64,000 nt of DNA from the NCBI RefSeq assembly GCF_003324565.1, contig NZ_QOLA01000004.1, positions 186,001-250,000 of the forward strand, in the 5' to 3' direction. Shown piece by piece: positions 16,134 to 24,367 of this stretch. Under the pieces are notes generated by a model. It saw only the letters and a list, made by a program, of their open reading frames with translations, made no database searches and was not told where the DNA came from. The first letter of the stretch is position 1. Every line of letters begins with the position of its first letter. Both the position numbers and the translations under genes were made by a program. The DNA is from Streptomyces sp. SDr-06. GTDB taxonomy: Bacteria > Actinomycetota > Actinomycetes > Streptomycetales > Streptomycetaceae.

Positions 16134-16941
16134 CCGCCGAAGTCTCGCATCCGGCACTGACAATCGAGGCGCGGGTGGAGGAAGAGACGGGTGCGAAACG
16201 GGTGCGGACGCGCTCGGCGAGCCGCATCAGCGGCTTCGAGAGCAGCAGTCCCAGACCCATCACCGCGGCGCCCGCGACCGCGTCGAGGAGGTAGTGGTTG
16301 GCCGTGCCCATCACCACGAACGTGATGGTCAGCGGGTACGCGACGGCGACGGTCTTCGTCATGCGGCTGCCGCCGAACCGCCACAGCATCACCCCGCACC
16401 ACAGGGCCCACCCGACGTGCAGGCTGGGCATCGCGGCGAACTGGTTGGTCATGCCGCCCATGCCGCGCGGAGCGCTCGCCTCGCCGCCCCACCAGCCGTA
16501 CGAGCTGTACTGGGCCATCGTGTCGGTGAAGCCGTGCACCGCCGGGAGCAGTCGGGGCGGGCAGGTCGGCAGGAAGGTGAAGCCGATCAGGCCGAGCAGG
16601 GTGGAGGTCATCAGCCAGCCGCGGGCGGCCCGGTACCGGGTGGGGCGCCGGTGGAACAGCCAGATCAGAACGGCCGGGGTGACCAGGTAGTGCAGTGACC
16701 CGTATATGAAGTCGGCGGGTATGCCCAGCGCCGGGGTGTGCGTGAACAACCGGTTCAGCGGGTGCTCGGCGTTGAGGTGGAGGGCCTTCTCGATGCGCAG
16801 GATGGACAGGCCGTGCTCGACGGCGAGCGGTTCGTTGCCGCGTACGATCAGGCGTCCTGCGGTGTAGGCCCCGTACACGAGCGCGATCAGCGGGAGTTCG
16901 GTCCACCAGCGTGGTCGCGTGGCGTGCTGCGGTGGCTGCAT
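16054..16941 (-). CDS. PAP2-family integral membrane phosphatase (IPC synthase-like)
   Basis: Polytopic membrane enzyme of the PAP2/AUR1-like group that transfers or removes lipid-linked phosphate. 295 residues with about six hydrophobic segments. The catalytic motifs are PSLHVGWALW (C2, with the histidine) and TANHYLLDAVAG (C3, His and Asp). The C-terminal 50 residues are hydrophilic and Ser/Thr rich. ATG at 16941 has a purine-rich GGGGGAA upstream; earlier in-frame starts exist to 17142 but encode no family sequence. The 3' end overlaps the downstream nuclease gene by about 80 bases, so the two are probably co-transcribed, although no functional link is evident. Confidence 0.82.
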   Translation of the reverse strand: MQPPQHATRPRWWTELPLIALVYGAYTAGRLIVRGNEPLAVEHGLSILRIEKALHLNAEHPLNRLFTHTPALGIPADFIYGSLHYLVTPAVLIWLFHRRPTRYRAARGWLMTSTLLGLIGFTFLPTCPPRLLPAVHGFTDTMAQYSSYGWWGGEASAPRGMGGMTNQFAAMPSLHVGWALWCGVMLWRFGGSRMTKTVAVAYPLTITFVVMGTANHYLLDAVAGAAVMGLGLLLSKPLMRLAERVRTRFAPVSSSTRASIVSAGCETSAGERIPGQRTSSDTPAEADDSTASTAR

Positions 16942-17144
16942 CCGGCAGGTTCCCCCAACTGGTTCTCGGGCTGCCCGCTCGGGGCCTCCGGTTTTTTGGC
17001 GTGCGTTCAACCGTACGGTGTAAGTGATCGCCTTCACGCAGCACCCCGGTGTTCGGTCAGACGTTGGGATCCGGCTCGAGGTTGCCTCAAGCGATACGCG
17101 ATGATGGTGAGGGAACATTTCGTACAGATCGGGAGAGAACACTC

Positions 17145-17750
17145 ATGGCAGCCGCCGCACCGCGCATCCTGCTGGCCCGGCACGGGCAGACCGAGTGGTC
17201 GCTCGCCGGCAAGCACACCGGCCGGACCGACATCCCGCTCCTGGACGAGGGCCGGCGCGGCGCGAAGCTCCTCGGCGAGCGGCTGCACCGGGAGCCCTGG
17301 GGCGGGCTGCCCGGCGTCGAGGTCCGCACCAGCCCGCTGGTGCGGGCGTCCGAGACGTGTGAGCTGGCCGGGTTCGGGGACCGGGCCGAGCCGTGGGACG
17401 CGCTCATGGAGTACGACTACGGCGCCTACGAGGGCATGGCCCCGCCCGAGATCCAGGCCGTGCGGCCCGGCTGGTTCATCTGGCGCGACGGGGTGCCGGA
17501 GGGGGAGACCCTGGCGCAGGTCTCCGCGCGGGCGGACGAGGTCGTCGCCTGGGCGCGGTCCGCCGGGCGGGACGTGCTGGTCTTCGCCCACGGGCACATC
17601 CTGCGGTCCATCGCGGCGCGCTGGCTGGGCGAGGACATCTCCTTCGCGGCCCGCATCCGGCTCGATCCGACGTCGCTGTCGGTACTGGGGTGGGCGTACG
17701 GGGCGCCGGCGCTGGAGCGCTGGAACGACACGGGCCACCTCGAGCGGTAA
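17145..17750 (+). CDS. Histidine phosphatase (phosphoglycerate-mutase-like)
   Basis: Cytoplasmic acid-phosphatase/mutase-fold enzyme of 201 residues. The phospho-accepting histidine lies in ARHGQTEWS near the N-terminus (residue 13 or so), with the second histidine in [28 protein letters not shown] and [10 protein letters not shown] are conserved family segments. ATG 17145 is preceded by GGGAGAG. The substrate is unknown. It is transcribed away from the PAP2 gene and followed by a repeat-filled 0.5 kb gap. Confidence 0.87.
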   Translation: MAAAAPRILLARHGQTEWSLAGKHTGRTDIPLLDEGRRGAKLLGERLHREPWGGLPGVEVRTSPLVRASETCELAGFGDRAEPWDALMEYDYGAYEGMAPPEIQAVRPGWFIWRDGVPEGETLAQVSARADEVVAWARSAGRDVLVFAHGHILRSIAARWLGEDISFAARIRLDPTSLSVLGWAYGAPALERWNDTGHLER

Positions 17751-17810
17751 GCCCCGGGAGCTCCGCCCCCGCCCCTCTGGCCTCTGGAGCGCCGCCCGGC
17801 CCCGACCTCG

Positions 17811-18110
17811 TGGGGCTCCGCCCCAGACCCCGATCGCGCCTGAAGGGCGCTCGTCCTCAATCTCCCCCAAGGCCTTAAGGGCCAGGGGGCCCCCCATGAC
17901 GGGCTGAAGACGCCAGCACTGGCCCGCACCTGTACTGCCAGGGGCGCGGGGAACTGCGCGATCAGCCACGCACGGTCCGCGGGCGCCCCTGGGGCTCCGC
18001 CCCAGACCCCGTTCGCGCCTCAAGGGCGCTCGTCCTCAATCGCCGGACGGGCTGAGGGTGTCCATGCTGGCCCCCTTGAAGGGGCGCGGGGAACTGCGCG
18101 GGAAGGGGGC
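17811..18110. repeat. Cluster of compound intergenic repeats
   Basis: The 494-bp gap after the histidine phosphatase holds no gene that I can support. It contains two copies of a hairpin-led unit (TGGGGCTCCGCCCCA, at about 17811 and 17990) followed by GCGCTCGTCCTCAAT-type sequence, a CTCCCCCAAG...GGGGGCCCCCC palindromic element (17862-17895), and two copies of GGGGCGCGGGGAACTGCGCG (17940 and 18081). The same modules recur at 24.1 and 58.3 kb. They may act as transcript 3' ends or structural elements; this is inference. Confidence 0.85.
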
Positions 18111-18244
18111 ACGGTCCGCGGGCGAAAGCGGGGTTGGGGGCGCGAGCACGTGCGCGCGGGCCGCGGATGGGGGGCACTCCCCGTGCTCAGCGCCCGGCCT
18201 TCCTCGCCCCCGCCCCGAAGGGTTTCGTGGGGGACGGACCCGGG

Positions 18245-19669
18245 TCAGACCGCTACCGCGGCCCGCCGTTCCAGGAAGGCGGCGACCTCCGGGGAGGCCC
18301 GGTGCGGGGCCAGGATGCGCGACGTGTCCGCCAGCATCGCCTGGATCCGGGTGGACTGGACCTGGTTCAGCAGGTCCAGGACCTGCTGCCCCGCCGCGGC
18401 GGATTCGGCGGGCGCCCCCGCCCGCGCGAGATCGTCCGCCAGCTCGGCCCGGTACAGCGCGAGGTTGCGGGCGAAGTGCGGATCCTGCAGCGCCGCCGCC
18501 CGGTGCGCGTGCCGGGCCGCCCGGGACCAGTCGCCGAGCGCCGAGAAGCACTGCGCCTGGAGCATCTCCAGCTCGGCCTCGACGAAGAACGTCATCCACT
18601 CCGGGTCGGCGGGCGAGGCGCCCCGGGCGAAGTGGTGGTGGGCGCGCGCCAGCGACTCCTCGCACGCCGAGCGGTCGCCGAGCCCCGACCAGCCCCCGGC
18701 CTCGCGCAGCGCGAGCAGCGAGAGGAGCCGGGGCGAGCCGAGCGGGCGCGCCGCGCGTTCGCCCGCCTGCGCCGCCCGCATCGCCTCGCGCGGCCGGCCC
18801 ATGTCCCTGGCCAGGAAGGACATGTTGCAGAACGCGTGGGCCTCCAGGCCCGGATCGCCCGCGAGGCGGGCCGTGGCGAGGGCCTCGGCGTAGTGCGAGC
18901 GGGCCTCGCCGAAGCGGCCCGAGTCGTGCGCCAACCAGCCCACGGAGATGGCCAGTTCACCCGCCCCGGTGTGCAGCCGCTCCTGCGTCGAACGCCGGGC
19001 CGCACTGGCGTCGAGCAGCGCGTACGCGGTGCGCAGCGGCTGGGCGGCGCGCTGGTAGAGCCCGTCCGCGCCGTGCCGGTCGTCCAGCAGCCTGATCCGG
19101 CGCACCGCCTCTTCGACGGCGCTCACCTCGGCCTCGCCGACGCGCTGGATGGCCTGTGCGGGTACCGGGCCGATGCCCAGCGAGACGGCCGCCACCGTGG
19201 CGGTGGAGCCCGTCATGAATGCGCGACGCAGCACGTCGCTCTCCTCGTGGTTCTGGGGGTCGTGATGGTCGGGCGAATCGTGGTCCGGATGCTCGGGGCG
19301 GGGTGCGACCTGAAGCAGGGGCGCACCGGAGAGGGGGCGCGCCCCTCGGCCCCGTACCGCCTCCCTTGCCGAGAACCCCAGATCGGCCAGGGTCAAACCG
19401 GGGAACATGTGCCGGAAGACCCTTTCGTACGCATAGTTGGGGCAGCGGATCTCGCCGTTCTCCACGCGTCCGATGTACCGGGCGTCGCAGGCGACCTGTT
19501 CGCCGATCTCGCGGGCGGCCCGGCGGACCGCGGCCGCGAACTCGCCCGGTGACCGGGCGCCCCTCAACTGCCGGAAGGCCACGTTGGGTTCCCGCGTGAG
19601 CCGGCGCGGCGTCCGGGGGGTCCGCGCGTTCACCGGGGGGTCTGCCTGGGGATCGGGTGACGGCGCCAT
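18245..19669 (-). CDS. HTH-type regulator with C-terminal TPR-like repeats
   Basis: 474-residue putative regulator. Residues about 30-100 form an XRE-like DNA-binding region (FRQLRGARSPGEFAAAVRRAAREIGEQVACDARYIGRVENG). Residues about 190-460 are helical and TPR-like, rich in alanine pairs, as in Streptomyces nsdA-type regulators. Between them, residues 148-170 read RRAFMTGSTATVAAVSLGIG, a twin-arginine/hydrophobic segment seen in many such Streptomyces proteins, perhaps a remnant signal or a membrane anchor. ATG at 19669. Target genes are unknown. It is divergent from the small hypothetical gene at 19901 across a 230-bp shared upstream region. Confidence 0.72.
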   Translation of the reverse strand: MAPSPDPQADPPVNARTPRTPRRLTREPNVAFRQLRGARSPGEFAAAVRRAAREIGEQVACDARYIGRVENGEIRCPNYAYERVFRHMFPGLTLADLGFSAREAVRGRGARPLSGAPLLQVAPRPEHPDHDSPDHHDPQNHEESDVLRRAFMTGSTATVAAVSLGIGPVPAQAIQRVGEAEVSAVEEAVRRIRLLDDRHGADGLYQRAAQPLRTAYALLDASAARRSTQERLHTGAGELAISVGWLAHDSGRFGEARSHYAEALATARLAGDPGLEAHAFCNMSFLARDMGRPREAMRAAQAGERAARPLGSPRLLSLLALREAGGWSGLGDRSACEESLARAHHHFARGASPADPEWMTFFVEAELEMLQAQCFSALGDWSRAARHAHRAAALQDPHFARNLALYRAELADDLARAGAPAESAAAGQQVLDLLNQVQSTRIQAMLADTSRILAPHRASPEVAAFLERRAAVAV

Positions 19670-19900
19670 GGCTCGACAGCTCTCTCTGGCGGGGTGGTGC
19701 GGAGCAAGAACGTACCTGCTGTGACGAGGCGTTCACACAGTGTTTGGCTACAAACCGGATATCTCACCCGCGATCCGCCATGAACTGCCATCCTTTGCGG
19801 CGGCGCGGCGCCGTTCCCCTTGACGCCCAAGGGCGTTGAACCATGTGGAGAGCGCCAGACACCGCAGAGACGCGGAGGGCTTGCCTTGTTGGAGGACTGC

Positions 19901-20383
19901 GTGAACACCGACACCGACATCGACTTCACCGGCTCCGGTACGCAGACGACGGCCGTCCGGCATCCGCACTCGCCGCAGGCCAGCGCCCCGCCGGTGCTCG
20001 GATGCCCGGTCGAGGAGCCCTGCGACCTGGTCACGGTGCCCGCCCGCCAGGGCCTTGAGGCCGTGGACATCATCCGCCGCGGCGCCGCCCCGGCCGCCGT
20101 CGGCCCCGTCCTGCACGACGGGACCTGCGACACCCTCGGCTTCCTGGTGCCGTCCGGCACCGCCGCCGCCTGGGACGTGCCCGGCAGCGCCTGTACGGAG
20201 ACCAACGGGCGGGGGCTGCGCATCGAGGGCCTGCCCGTCGCGCCCCCCGTCACCGGCTCGGGCTGGCTCCTCCCCCCGGACACCACCGAGGTCACCGACC
20301 CCGGGCTGCTGCGCGCGGCCCTCGGCGAGGCGGCCCGCATGATCGAGGCGGCCGACGGCATCCGCGAGGCCGAGGGCCGCTGA
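19901..20383 (+). CDS. Conserved hypothetical protein, 160 residues
   Basis: I do not recognise a domain. The GTG start at 19901 is fixed by GGAGG 5 bases upstream (19891-19895). The product is soluble, with a polar N-terminus followed by alternating hydrophobic segments (CDLVTVPARQGLEAVDIIRRG, LGFLVPSGTAAAWDVPGSACTETNGRGLRIEGLPV). The segment SGWLLPPDTTEVTDPGLLRAALGEAARMIEAAD looks like a conserved C-terminal helix pair. It is divergent from the HTH/TPR regulator, a common arrangement in Streptomyces where the small partner is controlled by the regulator; that link is inference. Confidence 0.7.
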   Translation: MNTDTDIDFTGSGTQTTAVRHPHSPQASAPPVLGCPVEEPCDLVTVPARQGLEAVDIIRRGAAPAAVGPVLHDGTCDTLGFLVPSGTAAAWDVPGSACTETNGRGLRIEGLPVAPPVTGSGWLLPPDTTEVTDPGLLRAALGEAARMIEAADGIREAEGR

Positions 20384-20437
20384 CCGGCGCCGCGGCGCGG
20401 GAAGGCGGCACCCGTCCGGCCGGTCGATAATGGCCGG

Positions 20438-21295
20438 ATGGCGAAAAGCAGCAGGCGGCGCGGGCCCGAGCCCGTCGTCGAGACGGTGGACGGCGGACTC
20501 GCCGAGCTCATACCCGACCGGGACGGGACCGGCGGGTGGACCCTGCTGCTCGACGGGGCGCCGCAGTCGCACGTGGACCTTGATGCCCCGGAGCGGCTGA
20601 CCTTCGAGTACCAGCGCCGCCTCGGCCATGTCATCGACCTCGCCGCCCCGTCCGGTCAGGCCCTGAACGTGCTGCACCTCGGCGGCGGCGCCTTCACCCT
20701 GGCCCGCTACATCGCGGCCACCCGCCCCCGCTCCACCCAGCAGATAGTCGAGCTCGACGCCGCGCTCGTCCAGCTCGTACGCCGCGAGCTGCCGCTCGAC
20801 CCCGGGGCCCGGATCCGGGTGCGCGGCGGCGACGCGCGGGCCGGGCTCGCCAAGCTCCCGGACGGCTGGGCCGACCTCGTCATCGCCGACGTGTTCAGCG
20901 GGGCCCGCACCCCGGCCCACCTGACCAGTGCCGAGTTCCTCACGGACGTGCGCAGGGTGCTGCGGCCGGGCGGCACGTACGCCGCGAACCTCGCCGACGG
21001 GCCGCCGCTCGCGCATCTGCGGGGCCAGATCGCGACCGCCGCCCAGGTCTTCCCCGAACTCGCGCTCGCCGCCGACCCGACGGTGCTGCGGGGCAAACGG
21101 TTCGGCAACGCGGTGCTCGTCGGCTCGGCCGTGCCGCTGCCGGTCGCCGAGCTGACCCGGCGGATCGCGGGCGACCCGCACCCCGGCCGCGTCCAGCACG
21201 GGCGGGAGCTCGCCGGCTTCACGGGCGGCGCCGCCGCGGTGAGCGACGCCAGTGCCAAGCCCTCGCCCGCGCCGCCGGCCGGCGCGTTCCGCTGA
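20438..21295 (+). CDS. Spermidine-synthase-like methyltransferase-fold protein
   Basis: Soluble 285-residue protein with a Rossmann-type aminopropyl/methyl-transferase fold. The nucleotide-binding motif is NVLHLGGGAFTLARYI, followed by the acidic strand end QIVELDAALVQLVRRELPL, the RVRGGDARAGLAKLPDGWADLVIADVFSG segment and an LRPGGTYAANL strand typical of spermidine-synthase relatives. The short C-terminal tail is Ala/Pro rich. The putrescine-binding acids of genuine spermidine synthases are not obvious, so the substrate is uncertain. ATG at 20438. It follows the 160-residue gene by 54 bp and could be co-transcribed. Confidence 0.82.
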   Translation: MAKSSRRRGPEPVVETVDGGLAELIPDRDGTGGWTLLLDGAPQSHVDLDAPERLTFEYQRRLGHVIDLAAPSGQALNVLHLGGGAFTLARYIAATRPRSTQQIVELDAALVQLVRRELPLDPGARIRVRGGDARAGLAKLPDGWADLVIADVFSGARTPAHLTSAEFLTDVRRVLRPGGTYAANLADGPPLAHLRGQIATAAQVFPELALAADPTVLRGKRFGNAVLVGSAVPLPVAELTRRIAGDPHPGRVQHGRELAGFTGGAAAVSDASAKPSPAPPAGAFR

Positions 21296-21333
21296 GGACG
21301 CGAGGGCGGTGACGGGCCCGTTCGCTCCCCGCG

Positions 21334-21909
21334 TCAGGTGTTGTTGATCTCCACCGAGGGCGGGTGGCCGTTCCAGGTGCAGAACACCGAGACCGTCTCG
21401 CTGCCGCGCGTGAACGTGACCCGGATCCACTGCGTCTGGATCCAGCGCTCCATCTGCCAGCCCGACGCGGGCGTCGCGGAGACGAGCTGCGCGGAGGTGT
21501 CACCGAGGTCGAACACCACCCGGCCGCCCGAGACGTTGTACCCCTGCACCGCGCCCGAATTGGCCGGATTGCCGGAAGGGGTCGATGTCGAGGGCGACTT
21601 GGCGCCGGACGGGCCGGACGACGGCGCGTGGCTGTCCGAAGCCTTGCCGTCCCCGGTGTCCTTCGACGGTTTCCGCGCGGGCGAGGACGAGGGGGAGGGC
21701 GGTGGCTCCTGGGGGCGCTGGGTCGAGGAGGCGTCCGGCCGCGAGCCCTGCGCGATGTGCGCGTCGCCACTGATCGGCAGGGCGCGGGGCGGGTCGTACA
21801 CCGTGCCCGCCATCACCGTGTGGACACCCCACCAGGACAGCGTCACCGCCGCTCCGGTGGCGAGCGACCACGCCAAACCGTGTACGAGTCCTCTGTGCAT
21901 CCGGGCCAT
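21334..21909 (-). CDS. Membrane-anchored extracellular hypothetical protein
   Basis: 191-residue protein with one N-terminal hydrophobic segment (residues about 7-30, LVHGLAWSLATGAAVTLSWWGV) that can act as a signal anchor. A long Ser/Pro/Lys linker (about 55-115) leads to a compact C-terminal domain (VVFDLGDTSAQLVSATPASGWQMERW; TFTRGSETVSVFCTWNGH). Topology suggests that the C-terminal domain is outside the cell. ATG 21909; a second ATG lies 9 bases downstream. It is divergent from a response regulator/sensor kinase pair with only 90 bp between, so it could be an accessory or target of that system, but this is inference. No known family recognised. Confidence 0.7.
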   Translation of the reverse strand: MARMHRGLVHGLAWSLATGAAVTLSWWGVHTVMAGTVYDPPRALPISGDAHIAQGSRPDASSTQRPQEPPPSPSSSPARKPSKDTGDGKASDSHAPSSGPSGAKSPSTSTPSGNPANSGAVQGYNVSGGRVVFDLGDTSAQLVSATPASGWQMERWIQTQWIRVTFTRGSETVSVFCTWNGHPPSVEINNT

Positions 21910-21999
21910 ACTGCACCACGGGCCCCATCCGTGTCCCGCCACCGCCGGCTCCCCTCCCACGAGGGACTCCGCTCCTGCGGATGGCGTACGGTGCGGGCC

Positions 22000-22689
22000 A
22001 TGGCAAGTGTGCTCGTGGTCGAGGACGACCAGTTTGTCCGCTCCGCCCTCATCCGCCACCTCACCGAGGCCTCCCACACGGTACGGAGCGTCGGCACGGC
22101 ACTCGAGGCGCTGCGCGAAGTGGCCCATTTCCGTTTCGACGTGGTCATCCTGGACCTCGGACTGCCCGACCTGGACGGGTCCGAGGCGCTGAAGATGCTG
22201 CGCGGCATCACCGACGTACCGGTGATCATCGCGACCGCGCGGGACGACGAGGCGGAGATCGTCCGGCTGCTCAACGACGGCGCGGACGACTACCTCACCA
22301 AGCCGTTCTCCGTGGAGCACCTCTCCGCGCGGATGGCCGCCGTGCTGCGCCGGGCGCGCGCCACGGCCGGGGCCGAGCCGCCGTCCCGGGTGCTCCAGGT
22401 CGGCGGGCTCCGGGTCGACCCGCTGCGCCGCCAGGCCGAACTCGACGGCGTCCAGCTCGACCTCACCCGGCGCGAGTTCGACCTGCTCGCCTTCCTCGCC
22501 GGGCGGCCCGGCGTCGTGGTCCCCCGCAGGGAACTGCTCGCCGAGGTGTGGCAGCAGTCGTACGGCGACGACCAGACCATCGACGTCCATCTGTCCTGGC
22601 TGCGGCGGAAGCTGGGGGAGACCGCGGCCCGGCCGCGCTATCTGCACACGCTGCGGGGCGTCGGCGTCAAGCTGGAGCCACCGCGGTGA
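22000..22689 (+). CDS. OmpR/PhoB-family response regulator
   Basis: DNA-binding half of a two-component system, 229 residues. Receiver domain at about 1-115 with the phosphorylated Asp52 (VVILDLGLPD), acidic pair EDD near 8-10 and Lys in the TKPF motif. Winged-helix domain at about 130-225, with LTRREFDLLAFLAG and the recognition stretch DDQTIDVHLSWLRRKLGE. ATG at 22000. Its TGA overlaps the GTG of the sensor kinase gene (GTGA), so the pair is translationally coupled. Confidence 0.93.
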   Translation: MASVLVVEDDQFVRSALIRHLTEASHTVRSVGTALEALREVAHFRFDVVILDLGLPDLDGSEALKMLRGITDVPVIIATARDDEAEIVRLLNDGADDYLTKPFSVEHLSARMAAVLRRARATAGAEPPSRVLQVGGLRVDPLRRQAELDGVQLDLTRREFDLLAFLAGRPGVVVPRRELLAEVWQQSYGDDQTIDVHLSWLRRKLGETAARPRYLHTLRGVGVKLEPPR

Positions 22690-24080
22690 GGTGGGCGCTC
22701 GTCAGGGTCTGCCTCGCCGTCACCGTGATGGTCGTGGTCGCCTTCGCGGTGCCGCTCGGCATGGTCATCAAGGAGATGGCCCGCGACCGGGCGTTCTCCA
22801 ACGCCGAGCGGCAGGCCGCGGCGATCGGGCCGACCCTGTCCATCACCACCGACCGCGACGCGCTGGAACGCGCCGTCGCCTCCACCCAGTTCGGCGCCGA
22901 GAACCGGATGGCCGTGCACGTTCCGGCGGACCCGGCGGTCCCCGGCAGCGCGCCGGTGGAGATCGGCAAGCAGCGCGCCGCCGACCGGGACCTCGAAGCC
23001 ACCCGCAAGGTCATCAAGGCCTCGACCACCGACGTGGCGGGCGGTTCCGCGCTGCTCCAGCCCACCGCGCTGAGCTCCGGCCAGATTGCCATCGTCGAGG
23101 TCTTCGTGCCGGAGGCCGAGGTCACCAACGGCGTGACGACCGCCTGGCTGGTCCTGGCCGGGGTCGGCATCGGCCTGATCATCGGCTCCGTGGCCGTCGC
23201 CGACCGGCTCGGTGTACGCATGGTCCAGCCCGCCCAGCGCCTCGCGGGCGCGGCGCAGGACCTGGGCGAGGGCAAGCTCGGCGCGCGCGTCCCCGAGGAG
23301 GGGCCCACCGAACTGCGCTCGGCGGCCGTCGCCTTCAACTCCATGGCCGACCAGGTGGTCCAACTCCTCGCGAACGAAAGGGAGTTGGCGGCCGACCTCT
23401 CGCACCGGCTGCGTACGCCGCTCACCGTGCTCCGGCTGAACGCGGCCTCCCTCGGCGACGGGCCCGCGGCCGAGCAGACCCGCGCGGCGGTCGAGCAGTT
23501 GGAGCGGGAGGTCGACACGATCATCCGCACCGCGCGCGAGGCCAAGCCCAAGACCCAGCCCGCCGGGCCGGGGGCGGGGTGCGACGCCTGCGAGGTCATC
23601 CTGGAGCGGATGGAGTTCTGGTCGGCGCTGGCCGAGGACGAGGGCCGCGAGGTGCGGCTCGCGGGGGTCGACCGGCCCGTGCGCATTTCGGTGGCGCGGG
23701 CCGACCTCGTGGCCGTGCTCGACGCGCTGCTCGGCAACGTGTTCCGGCACACGCCGGAGGGGACGGCCTTCTCGGTGGACGTCCACAACGGGGAGGACGC
23801 GGTGATCGTGCTGGTCTCCGACGCGGGGCCCGGCATCTCCGATCCCCGGGCGGCGCTGGCGCGGGGCAACAGCGGGGGGCGGCCCGGGTCCACGGGGCTG
23901 GGGCTCGACATCGTGCGGCGGGTCGCCGAGTCGACGGGGGGTGACGTCCGGATCGGGCATTCCGTGCTGGGCGGCACGGAGGTTCGCCTCTGGATCGGGC
24001 TCGGGCCGGCGTCGCCGGGGCGCCGCGGTCACCGGGTCCGCGGCCGTTCCCGCCGCCCCCGCCGGGGCGCAACGGCCTGA
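22686..24080 (+). CDS. Membrane sensor histidine kinase
   Basis: Sensor partner of the preceding response regulator, 464 residues. Two membrane segments (about 6-28 and 150-175) flank a roughly 120-residue extracytoplasmic sensing region that begins RAFSNAERQAAAIGPTL. HAMP-type linker near 175-225, then DHp domain with the phospho-accepting His240 in LSHRLRTPLTVLRL, and ATPase domain with N box LLGNVFRHTPEG, G1 DAGPGI and STGLGLDIVRRV. The arginine-rich C-terminal tail beyond about 445 is probably unstructured. The stimulus is unknown. Confidence 0.92.
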   Translation: MRWALVRVCLAVTVMVVVAFAVPLGMVIKEMARDRAFSNAERQAAAIGPTLSITTDRDALERAVASTQFGAENRMAVHVPADPAVPGSAPVEIGKQRAADRDLEATRKVIKASTTDVAGGSALLQPTALSSGQIAIVEVFVPEAEVTNGVTTAWLVLAGVGIGLIIGSVAVADRLGVRMVQPAQRLAGAAQDLGEGKLGARVPEEGPTELRSAAVAFNSMADQVVQLLANERELAADLSHRLRTPLTVLRLNAASLGDGPAAEQTRAAVEQLEREVDTIIRTAREAKPKTQPAGPGAGCDACEVILERMEFWSALAEDEGREVRLAGVDRPVRISVARADLVAVLDALLGNVFRHTPEGTAFSVDVHNGEDAVIVLVSDAGPGISDPRAALARGNSGGRPGSTGLGLDIVRRVAESTGGDVRIGHSVLGGTEVRLWIGLGPASPGRRGHRVRGRSRRPRRGATA

Positions 24081-24104
24081 CCTTTTCCCCGCCGGGGTGG
24101 AAGG

Positions 24105-24190
24105 ACCCTGGGGCTCCGCCCCAGACCATGCCGGCCAGCACCAGTACCGCCAGGGGCGCGGGGAACTGCGCGACCAGCCACGCACGGTCA
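24105..24190. repeat. Dispersed compound repeat after the sensor kinase
   Basis: Contains a TGGGGCTCCGCCCCA hairpin (about 24110), a GCCGGCCAGCACCAGTAC segment and the GGGGCGCGGGGAACTGCGCG core (24150-24173 with flanks), followed by CAGCCACGCACGGTC. The same modules, in the same order, are found near 17.9 kb and 58.3 kb. It lies directly after a gene end. Confidence 0.85.
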
Positions 24191-24284
24191 ACAGCCGAAC
24201 CCCCTGGGAGTGCCGGGCTTAACCTCCCCCCATCGCATCCTTAAGCCCACCCTAAGATCCCCAACCCCCGCCCTGAACTGGGCA

Positions 24285-24309
24285 TTTGTCCGGTTCGGCC
24301 TCGCTAGCG
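24285..24309 (+). promoter_or_regulatory. Possible promoter of the second GH18 gene
   Basis: TTGTCC (about 24287) and TAGCGT (about 24305) are spaced roughly 13 bases apart on my count. That is short for a sigma-70 promoter, so this is only a weak candidate within the 180 bp upstream of the gene. I see no DasR-type site here. Confidence 0.25.
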
Positions 24310-24367
24310 TGCTCCCGCACCCCGGAAACGGAATCCCGCACCCCCGCAACGCAGAGGCAGGCACGGC

